Shown here: positions 8,684-15,439 of the stretch, piece by piece | Layout: each line of letters begins with the position of its first letter | Position numbering within the stretch: the first letter of the stretch is position 1 | Assembly (NCBI GenBank): GCA_040219575.1 | Contig: JAVJSD010000013.1 | Location: forward strand, 215,376-279,375 | Reading direction: 5' to 3' | Length of the DNA: 64,000 nt | Source: JAVJSD01 sp040219575 | Lineage (GTDB): Bacteria > Planctomycetota > Planctomycetia > Pirellulales > Pirellulaceae | Made by a program: the position numbers and the translations under genes | Notes under the pieces: generated by a model | What the model was told of the DNA's origin: nothing | The model's database searches: none | The model's input: only the letters and a program-made list of their open reading frames with translations

Positions 8684-9961
8684 CTACCTCAACCTCCGAG
8701 CGACGATTACTCCGTCACGAAGGTCGTCTGCCCGGACCTCGACCAGTTTGCCAATCAGGCTCTCGTCGCCGGGAAACTCCACCGGGGCGTAGCGGCAGGC
8801 GGTGCCGACAACGTGGCCCGGGCGATCCTCGCTGGCGCCTTCAACCAGCACCGTCAGATCGCCGCCGAGGAGACCGCGGAAATAGCGGTCGCGCAGCTGC
8901 GTTTCGATCTCCGCCAATCGCCGACCACGTTCGGAGCGAATCGCCTTGGGAACCTGCTCGCCCATTTCGGCGGCCGGTGTGCCTCGGCGTGCGCTGAACG
9001 GGAAGATGTGAATCTTCGAGAAGCCCGCCTCGCGGCTGACGCGGCAGGTGGCCTGGAAATCCTCCTCCGTCTCACCGGGAAAGCCGACGATCACGTCGGT
9101 CGTCAGCGCCGGCCGGTCCAGCGACTCCGTCAGCAGTCGACAGCGATCCAGAAATCGCCGCGCGCCCCAGCGGCGTTTCATCCGCCGCAGCACGCTGTCC
9201 GAACCGCTTTGCAGGCAGACGTGCAAGTGCGGGCAAACGCGATCGGGGAACTCGCCCAGCACGTCGACTAGCTCCCGCGTCACTTCGGTCGCCTCGATGC
9301 TGGAAAGCCGCACACGGAAGTCGCCGTCAAGCGCGACGATCTTCCGCACCAGATGCGAGAGCCGCACCCACTCGGCCTTCGGCTTCTGGAAATTGCGGTC
9401 GACGCCGTAGTGCCCCAGGTGAACGCCGGTCAGCACGATCTCGCGGTAGCCATTGTCCACCAGCCGCAGCACTTCGTCGAGGATGTGCTCGACTGGCCGG
9501 CTCGTCATCTGCGGCCGCACCTGCGGAATGATGCAATAGCTGCACCGCAGCAGGCAGCCGTCCTGCACCTTCACATACGCCCGGCTGCGCGTGCCGAATT
9601 GCGAGATGCCCGTGGGAATGTCGATCACGCCGAAGCGGGCCAGCAGGTCGGGTAGTTCGCGTTTGTCGGTCACCACCTCGGCCACGCCCGGCAGTGCGGC
9701 GACCGCCGCCGGATCGCGCGTGGCGTAGCAGCCCATCACCACGATGCGGGCATGCGGATTGTCGCGGTTCAATCGGCGGATGATCTGCCGGCTCTTGGAG
9801 TCGCCTTCCCCCGTCACCGTGCAGGTATTCACCAGGCAGAGCTCGGCCTGCTCGTCGCCCTCCGCCTCGCGGTAGCCAAGTCCCTCCAGCCCTTCGCGCA
9901 CGTATTGCGTCTCGTACTGGTTCACCTTGCAGCCCAGCGTGACGGTTTTGAGCAGTGCCAT
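8684..9961 (-). CDS. mtaB: tRNA t6A37 methylthiotransferase MtaB
   Basis: A radical-SAM methylthiotransferase of 425 residues, the usual length. It is expected to convert t6A to ms2t6A at position 37 of tRNAs. The N-terminal UPF0004 domain supplies one 4Fe-4S cluster through cysteines in TLGCKVNQYE, LVNTCTVTGEGD and VMGCYATRDP. The radical-SAM cluster motif CxxxCxxC is present as CLLRCSYC. The C-terminal TRAM-like region ends the protein (VRADDLRDGVIVARRL). The TLGCKVNQ and TCTVT wording favours MtaB over MiaB or RimO. The start at 9961 matches family N-termini; the upstream extension to 10078 lacks homology-like sequence. No clear ribosome-binding site is seen. Confidence 0.93.
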   Translation of the reverse strand: MALLKTVTLGCKVNQYETQYVREGLEGLGYREAEGDEQAELCLVNTCTVTGEGDSKSRQIIRRLNRDNPHARIVVMGCYATRDPAAVAALPGVAEVVTDKRELPDLLARFGVIDIPTGISQFGTRSRAYVKVQDGCLLRCSYCIIPQVRPQMTSRPVEHILDEVLRLVDNGYREIVLTGVHLGHYGVDRNFQKPKAEWVRLSHLVRKIVALDGDFRVRLSSIEATEVTRELVDVLGEFPDRVCPHLHVCLQSGSDSVLRRMKRRWGARRFLDRCRLLTESLDRPALTTDVIVGFPGETEEDFQATCRVSREAGFSKIHIFPFSARRGTPAAEMGEQVPKAIRSERGRRLAEIETQLRDRYFRGLLGGDLTVLVEGASEDRPGHVVGTACRYAPVEFPGDESLIGKLVEVRADDLRDGVIVARRLR

Positions 9962-10080
9962 CGGAAGGATGAAGGTGGAAGGTTGCGGGATGAAGATCAA
10001 TGGCCGCCAAGATTCACTTGGACGCCGCGAATGGGTCTTTAAGGATAGTGGATTGCGTATGGCGACAGAAGGCGACAACG

Positions 10081-10371
10081 ATGGGTGAAGCAGTCGGAGC
10101 AGCGCTGGAGTTGGCGATTTTCGTCGTCGATGTCGTGTGGTTGTTCAAATGGCGGCATGAGGAGGACGACGATGTGCGGATTGGCCGAACTGGCGGCGGA
10201 AATCGTCCTGGACGTGGCGCTCGACGCGGCGACGTCGTGGTGGCAGCCTGCCGAGCAGCAGAAGCCGCCGAAGCCGGAAATGGATCCACCTCAAAAGACG
10301 TCCTGAGCCGCGGGGTTTATCCCCGCGCAGGTGGCGATTGGTACACGCGCTGCCGTGATCTTCCGGGTTGA
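10081..10371 (+). CDS. Possible small hypothetical protein
   Basis: This frame of 96 codons starts with a plausible amphipathic or membrane-like stretch (GAALELAIFVVDVVWLFKW) followed by HEEDDD. It then becomes Gly/Arg/Ala-rich and reads through a GC-rich hairpin, which argues that at least its C-terminal half is not selected. It overlaps the 10172-10306 frame, and at most one of the two is likely to be a real product over the shared part. No family is recognised. Confidence 0.25.
   Translation: MGEAVGAALELAIFVVDVVWLFKWRHEEDDDVRIGRTGGGNRPGRGARRGDVVVAACRAAEAAEAGNGSTSKDVLSRGVYPRAGGDWYTRCRDLPG
10172..10306 (+). CDS. Possible 44-residue small protein
   Basis: A short frame starts at 10172 with a perfect AGGAGG element six bases upstream, the strongest ribosome-binding site in this part of the window. 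The product (MCGLAELAAEIVLDVALDAA..., then WWQPAEQQKPPKPEMDPP) has an amphipathic helix followed by a Pro-rich tail. Its stop is followed within a few bases by a CGCGGGG/CCCCGCG hairpin. No family is recognised. It may be translationally coupled to the overlapping frame beginning at 10081. Confidence 0.35.
   Translation: MCGLAELAAEIVLDVALDAATSWWQPAEQQKPPKPEMDPPQKTS
10309..10327. repeat. CGCGGGG/CCCCGCG hairpin, copy 1
   Basis: Perfect 7-bp arms enclose a TTTAT loop directly after the possible small gene. There is no T-run, so intrinsic termination is uncertain. Copies with different loops occur at 10459-10477 and 24862-24880. Confidence 0.65.
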
Positions 10372-10458
10372 ATGCCTAACGGCTCGCTCGGCGCGGCGTG
10401 TCACTGCGGGGACGCGAAGGAGGTGGCGGAGCGGGGATTCGCGGGACGCCGCCGCGAG

Positions 10459-10477
10459 GCGCGGGGACAAGCCCCGC
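10459..10477. repeat. CGCGGGG/CCCCGCG hairpin, copy 2
   Basis: The arms match the 10309 hairpin, with loop ACAAG. It lies just downstream of the clpS stop codon on the minus strand, so it could end that transcript, although no T-run is present. Confidence 0.6.
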
Positions 10478-10496
10478 GGCTCGGGAGATTAAACCG

Positions 10497-10850
10497 TCAA
10501 TCCACCGGTTCGATCGAGGCGGACATCGAGCCCTTGCAGCGGCCGATGTGCGCGTCCTTGCCGAAGGCGTGGATCTGGTCGCGCTTCAATTCGGCATGCT
10601 CCATGGTCGTCGTCAGGCAGACGGCCTTGCCCGCCGTATCCACCTGCACGGCGATCTCGTAGGCCTGCTCCAACGGGTGGCCGAAGAGCGACATCATCAT
10701 GTGGATGACGTAATCGTAGGTGTGGTCGTCGTCGTCCCACAGGATCACGTTGTACCGCGGCTGACGGCGCGGTTTCGCCTTCCGCTTCTGCTTGCGGCGC
10801 CGCTTCTCCTCGACGACCGCGACGACGGTTTGTTCAAATTCCTCGGGCAT
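10497..10850 (-). CDS. clpS: ATP-dependent Clp protease adaptor ClpS
   Basis: A 117-residue adaptor expected to deliver N-degron substrates to the ClpAP or ClpCP protease in the cytoplasm. A basic N-terminal extension (EEKRRRKQKRKAKPRRQ) precedes the ClpS core (YNVILWDDDDHTYDYVI, then GKAVCLTTT, AELKRDQIHAFG). Aligned by eye to E. coli ClpS with no gap, the pocket residue His66 becomes Asp71 here and Asn34 becomes Asp39, while Asp35 is kept as Asp40. These residues contact the substrate alpha-amino group in E. coli. The start at 10850 is preferred over the longer frame to 10934, whose extra residues look random. No clpA or clpC gene is nearby. The M20 peptidase is divergently transcribed from the other side of a 132-base spacer. 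Confidence 0.9.
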   Translation of the reverse strand: MPEEFEQTVVAVVEEKRRRKQKRKAKPRRQPRYNVILWDDDDHTYDYVIHMMMSLFGHPLEQAYEIAVQVDTAGKAVCLTTTMEHAELKRDQIHAFGKDAHIGRCKGSMSASIEPVD

Positions 10851-10982
10851 GGTCTCTGCTGCCGAAAAAGCCCTCTCGTTTCGCCACGCATCTTGTCGTG
10901 GTCGGCGACGGTCACCCCGTGTCGTCCGCCGCACCAGTTCGTATTATATTGAACCGCCCCGCGCGAGGCAAAAGATAGTTCT

Positions 10983-12380
10983 ATGTCGAAAATTGACGAA
11001 TACTTACAGCAACAGGCCGAGACTTTCCAGCAGCAACTGTGCGACCTGCTGCGGATCGCTAGCGTCAGTACGGACAGCCAGTTCGCCGGCGAAGTTCGCC
11101 GAGCCGGACAGTGGGTGGCCGACCACTTCGCCGGCATCGGCCTGAAGACGGAGCTGGTCGAAACCGGCACGCATCCGATCGTGTTCGCCGAGTCGCCGCC
11201 GGTCGAGGGAGCGCCGACCGTGCTGGTGTACGGACACTACGACGTGCAGCCGCCCGACCCGCTGGACGAGTGGATCACGCCCCCCTTCGAGCCCACGATC
11301 CGCAACGGCAACGTCTACGCCCGCGGCGCCACCGACGATAAGGGGCAGATGCTCACGCACGTGCTCAGCGCCGGGGCCTGGCAGCAGGTCGAGGGACGTC
11401 TGCCGGTGCAGCTCAAGTTCCTCATCGAGGGGGAAGAGGAATGCGGCGGCGAGGCGCTGCACAAGATGCTCGGCGGCGGGCTCGATGCGCCGCGGGGACC
11501 AAAGTGGCTGGACCGCCTGGCCTGCGATGTGGTGGTGATCAGCGACACCTCGCAGTTCGGCCCGGGGCAGCCGGCCGTCACCTACGGACTGCGCGGCATC
11601 GCCTACTTCGAACTGCGGCTGACCGGCCCCAAGCAGGATTTGCACAGCGGCACGTTCGGCGGCGGCGTGATGAACCCCATCAACGCGCTGGCGAAAATGC
11701 TGGCGGCGCTGGTCGATGACCAGGGGCGGATTCAGGTTCCCGGTTTCTACGACGATGTTCGTGAGTTGACCGCGCAGGAGCGGAAGCAACTGGCCGAGTT
11801 GTCCTTCGACGAGGCGAACTTCATGCGGCAAATCGGTGTCGAGGCTGTCGGCGGCGAGGCGGGCTTCACCACGCTCGAACGGCGCTGGGCCCGTCCCACC
11901 TGCGACATCAACGGCGTGTGGGGCGGCTACCAGAAAGAAGGCGCCAAAACGGTGCTGCCCGCCAAGGCGGCCGCCAAGTTCAGCTTCCGCCTGGTGCCGG
12001 ATCAGGATCCCCAGAAAATCGCGAAGAGTCTGCGCGCGATGCTCGAGAAGTTATGTCCGAGCGGCATCAAGATGGAGTTCATCGACGTGCACGGCGCGCC
12101 GGGTTTCGTGGCGCCGCTCGACAGTCCTTACATGGCGGCCGCCGCCGACGCCATCGAGCACGGCTTCGGCACGCGTCCCGTGATGATTCGCGAGGGCGGT
12201 TCGATCCCGGTCGTGACCGACTTCCACCACAAGCTGGGCGCCGACGTGCTGCTATTGGGCTGGGGGCTCGACGACGACAACACGCACAGCCCCAACGAAA
12301 AATTTCACCTCGCCGATTTCCACCGCGGCATCAAGGCCAGCGCCAAGCTGTGGCAGACCCTCAGCGAGATCAAGAAGTGA
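10983..12380 (+). CDS. M20 family dipeptidase/peptidase
   Basis: A cytoplasmic zinc peptidase of 465 residues in the M20 (carnosinase/DapE/ArgE) family. Metal-binding and catalytic motifs appear in the usual order: VYGHYDVQPP (His ligand and catalytic Asp), RGATDDKGQM (bridging Asp) and IEGEEECGGE (catalytic Glu and metal Glu). DLHSGTFGGGVMNP belongs to the lid/dimerisation domain, and a C-terminal His occurs in the GWGLDDDNTHSPNE stretch. The wording is closest to CNDP-like dipeptidases. No signal peptide is seen. It is divergent from clpS. A TATTATATT stretch at 10942-10950 could be a -10 region, but no matching -35 is evident. Confidence 0.9.
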   Translation: MSKIDEYLQQQAETFQQQLCDLLRIASVSTDSQFAGEVRRAGQWVADHFAGIGLKTELVETGTHPIVFAESPPVEGAPTVLVYGHYDVQPPDPLDEWITPPFEPTIRNGNVYARGATDDKGQMLTHVLSAGAWQQVEGRLPVQLKFLIEGEEECGGEALHKMLGGGLDAPRGPKWLDRLACDVVVISDTSQFGPGQPAVTYGLRGIAYFELRLTGPKQDLHSGTFGGGVMNPINALAKMLAALVDDQGRIQVPGFYDDVRELTAQERKQLAELSFDEANFMRQIGVEAVGGEAGFTTLERRWARPTCDINGVWGGYQKEGAKTVLPAKAAAKFSFRLVPDQDPQKIAKSLRAMLEKLCPSGIKMEFIDVHGAPGFVAPLDSPYMAAAADAIEHGFGTRPVMIREGGSIPVVTDFHHKLGADVLLLGWGLDDDNTHSPNEKFHLADFHRGIKASAKLWQTLSEIKK

Positions 12381-12404
12381 ACGGCTTATCCGCGGGGCAA
12401 GAGC

Positions 12405-12613
12405 GTCCGCGGATTTCCGCAGACGAACGCAGATTTGTTCTTGAAGATGAGTGGTTTCTCTTGGCGATCCCACAGCGTAGACAGGACATCGCAGTAGAGA
12501 CCCTGGCGATCCTTCTTCCAGCAATACCCAGTCCAACAATCCGACGGGTGGAAATTTTTTACAATGTCTTCTGACTTTCATCTGCGGACATCCGCGTAAA
12601 TCTGCGGACGACC
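12405..12613. repeat. Spacer with inverted ATCTGCGG-type repeats
   Basis: Between the peptidase and serS, the segment 12405-12436 is a diverged reverse complement of 12579-12613; both contain CxTCTGCGGAxATCCGCG. The two arms enclose about 140 bases with no gene. The layout resembles a small non-coding mobile or palindromic element, but no target duplication is seen. Confidence 0.45.
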
Positions 12614-12656
12614 TGCCTCTCCACGACTTTTTCACAAACCTCCCAGGCAGAATCCT

Positions 12657-13934
12657 ATGCTGGATCGCAAGTTCATCATCGAGAACGTCGAAGCCGTCAA
12701 GCGGAACTGCGTCAACCGCAACATCACGGCCGACGTCGACAAACTGGTCGAGCTCGAAACGGCCCGGCGCGAGAAGAGCACGCTGGCCCAGGATCTGAAC
12801 CGGCAGGCGAACGAGGTCTCCAAGAAGATCGGCAAGGCGAAGCCGGAGGAGCGCGACGCCATCAAGGAGGAAGGCCGCAAGCTGCGCGAGCAGAAAGACG
12901 CCGCCCAGGCCGAGCACGACGCGCTGGAGCAACAGATTCTCGCCATCCAGACGCTGATCCCCAACCAGTCGCACCCCGAAGCGCCGGTCGGCGTCGACGA
13001 CAAGGCGAACTTGGAAGTCCGGCGCGGCAAACACGACGTGCCGAAGTTCGACTTCACGCCGCTCGACCATGTCGCCCTCGGCGAGAAACACAACCTCATC
13101 GACCTGGAAGGGGGCGCGCGGACCACCGGCCATGGCTTCTACTTCCTCAAGAATGAGGCCGTGCTGTTGGAGCTCGCGCTGCAGCAGTTCGCCGTGCATC
13201 TACTCATCGGCGAGGGCTTCACCCCCACCATCACGCCCGACCTGGCGCAAGACAAAATCCTGGAGGGCATCGGCTTCAATCCTCGCGGGCCGGAGACGCA
13301 GGTTTACAGCGTCGAGGGGACGAATCTCAGCCTGGTCGGCACCGCCGAAATCACGCTGGGCGGGCTGTACGCCGACCAGACGCTCGAGGCGGAGGAACTG
13401 CCGATCAAAATCTGCGGCATCAGCCACTGCTACCGCACCGAGGCCGGCGCCCACGGCCGCGCCACCCGCGGCATCTACCGCGTGCACCAGTTCACCAAGG
13501 TCGAGATGTTCGCCTTCACGCGGCCGGAGCAGAGCGATGAAATGCACGACTACCTGTGCGGCCTGGAATGCCGCATCTTCGACGAATTGGGCGTCCCCTA
13601 CCGCGTGGTCGACACGGCCACCGGCGACCTGGGCGGCCCCGCCTATCGCAAGTTCGACCTGGAGGCCTGGATGCCCGGCCGCGGCGAAGGGGGCGACTGG
13701 GGCGAGGTGACCAGCACCAGCAACTGCACCGACTACCAGTCGCGGCGACTGAACACGCGTTTCCGCACCAAGGGCGAGAAGGGAACGCAGTTCGTGCACA
13801 CGCTCAACGGCACGGCGGTGGCCATCAGCCGCGCCTTGATCGCCGTGCTGGAAAACAACCAGCAGGCCGACGGCGGCATCGTCGTGCCCGAAGTCCTCCG
13901 CCCTTACGTCGGCAAAGACCGAATCGGCGGTTGA
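12657..13934 (+). CDS. serS: Seryl-tRNA synthetase
   Basis: A class II aminoacyl-tRNA synthetase of 425 residues, the normal bacterial length, charging tRNA-Ser in the cytoplasm. The N-terminal tRNA-binding coiled coil is clear at about residues 30-110 (Lys/Glu-rich heptads such as ARREKSTLAQDLNRQANEV). Class II motif 2 is represented by CYRTEAGAHGRATRGIYRVHQFTKVE, of which the part from ATRGIYR to FTKVEMF is the best match. Motif 3 is GEVTSTSNCTDYQSRRL, followed by HTLNGTAVAISR. The ATG at 12657 gives the expected N-terminus MLDRKFI. ATCTGCGG repeats end 43 bases upstream. No neighbour is functionally linked. Confidence 0.96.
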   Translation: MLDRKFIIENVEAVKRNCVNRNITADVDKLVELETARREKSTLAQDLNRQANEVSKKIGKAKPEERDAIKEEGRKLREQKDAAQAEHDALEQQILAIQTLIPNQSHPEAPVGVDDKANLEVRRGKHDVPKFDFTPLDHVALGEKHNLIDLEGGARTTGHGFYFLKNEAVLLELALQQFAVHLLIGEGFTPTITPDLAQDKILEGIGFNPRGPETQVYSVEGTNLSLVGTAEITLGGLYADQTLEAEELPIKICGISHCYRTEAGAHGRATRGIYRVHQFTKVEMFAFTRPEQSDEMHDYLCGLECRIFDELGVPYRVVDTATGDLGGPAYRKFDLEAWMPGRGEGGDWGEVTSTSNCTDYQSRRLNTRFRTKGEKGTQFVHTLNGTAVAISRALIAVLENNQQADGGIVVPEVLRPYVGKDRIGG

Positions 13935-14063
13935 ATCTCATGGCGTATCGGCCAGCTTGACCTTTTGTGCAATGCGCGCGACGCCACGGTCCACGCGTGC
14001 GTCAGGCGATGCCTGACCCACGTTGACTGGCGCTCCACCACTTCCTGGCGCCGGCATTGCCGC

Positions 14064-15419
14064 TCACGAAGAAAGCAATTCGCTCATCTCGCCCGTGCTG
14101 TCGGCGAAGGCGGGGCGCTCGACGCCGAGGCGGTCGAGCATCGTCACGAACAGGTTCGCGAGCGGCGTCTCGGCGCCGAATTTCAAATACCTGCCGTGCT
14201 GCAGGCCAAGGCCGCGGCCGCCGGCCAGCACCAGCGGGTAATTGTTGTTGTTGTGCGTGGTGCTGTTGCTGCTGCCGTACAGCACCAGCGAGTTGTCGAG
14301 GACCGAACCGTGCTGCTCCTCGGCGGCGGCGAGCCGGTCGAGGAAGTAGGCTAGTTGCTCGGCCATGAAGCGGTCCCACTGGCCGAGTTGTTCGGCGCCG
14401 CCGGGCTTGTTCCAGCCGTGGGCCAGCGTGTGCAGCGAGTTCTTGAACCCTTCGAGTTGCGGGAACTTGCCGGCTCGCGACGACGCGTCGGCCATGTTGG
14501 TGATCTGGTAGGTGGCCACCCGCGTCGAATCGGTGCGGAACGCCAGGTAGATCAAGTCGTACATCGTGCGGATGAACATCTTGGGCGCCTGGTCGTCGGC
14601 GTCGAGCTGCAGCAGGTCGCGTTCTTCGTCGCGCAGCTCCGGACGCGGAATATTCAGCCAGCGCTGCGAACGCTCCACGCCCTGTTCGATCTGCCGCAGC
14701 GAGGCCAGGTATTCATCGAGCTTTTCCTGATCCTGCGTCCCCAGCCGCCGCCGCAGCGAGCGCGAATCCTCGAGCACCCGGTCGAGCATGCCGGAGGCGC
14801 TCTTCAGCCGTCGCCGCTCGGCGATCGACTTGGCGTCGCCGGCCCCGAAGAAGCGATCGAAGATCTGCTGTGGTTGATTCAACGCGGGCAACGGCCGGCC
14901 CTTGTCGTTGTACGACAGCGTGCTGGATCGCGTCGGTTCGCCCACGCCGCCGTCGGTGGATAGCACCAACGACGAGAAACGCGTCCGGTCGCCGCAGGCT
15001 TCCGCCGCGATTTGATCGACCGAGACCGTGTTGCGCAGAAACTTGTTGTGCATGAACGCCCCGGTCAGGAACGTGTCGCCCGTGTCGTGGCCACCCATCT
15101 TGCGGCCGTTGGGATGCGACAGCCCGCCCAGCACCGTCAAGTTCTCGCGATGCGGATCGAGCGGTTTGAGCGTTTCGGTGAATTGATAGTCGCGGCCCTC
15201 GCCGTCGGGAAACCAACGCCACTGGGCCTGCTCGCCGCCTTCCTTGGGCAGCCCCACGCCGAAGCCGAAGTACATCGCGCACATGCGGCGCGGCGGCTCC
15301 GCCTTCTCGCCCGACTTCGCGGCGTCGGCCGCCATGCACTGCAGCCAGGGAAGCCCGAGCGAGACGCCCGTGCCCATCAGGAAAGTTCGTCGATCCAAAT
15401 GCCACGATTTTTGAGCCAT
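14064..15419 (-). CDS. DUF1552 secreted protein
   Basis: A 451-residue protein of the DUF1552 family, which is abundant in planctomycetes and usually encoded next to a DUF1592-type cytochrome-like protein, as here. The N-terminus HLDRRTFLMGTGVSLGLPWL looks like a twin-arginine signal. The body contains phrases typical of the family (GGLSHPNGRKMGGHDTGDTFLTGA, SVDQIAAEACGDRTRFSSL, LYGSSNSTTHNNNN). Its biochemical role is unknown, so none is assigned. The start at 15419 is chosen because the signal begins there; the open frame extends to 15791 only as an overlap with the upstream gene. It begins 20 bases after the DUF1592-type stop, consistent with an operon. Confidence 0.93.
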   Translation of the reverse strand: MAQKSWHLDRRTFLMGTGVSLGLPWLQCMAADAAKSGEKAEPPRRMCAMYFGFGVGLPKEGGEQAQWRWFPDGEGRDYQFTETLKPLDPHRENLTVLGGLSHPNGRKMGGHDTGDTFLTGAFMHNKFLRNTVSVDQIAAEACGDRTRFSSLVLSTDGGVGEPTRSSTLSYNDKGRPLPALNQPQQIFDRFFGAGDAKSIAERRRLKSASGMLDRVLEDSRSLRRRLGTQDQEKLDEYLASLRQIEQGVERSQRWLNIPRPELRDEERDLLQLDADDQAPKMFIRTMYDLIYLAFRTDSTRVATYQITNMADASSRAGKFPQLEGFKNSLHTLAHGWNKPGGAEQLGQWDRFMAEQLAYFLDRLAAAEEQHGSVLDNSLVLYGSSNSTTHNNNNYPLVLAGGRGLGLQHGRYLKFGAETPLANLFVTMLDRLGVERPAFADSTGEMSELLSS

Positions 15420-15439
15420 CGGATTTCCCGCAATGCGTC

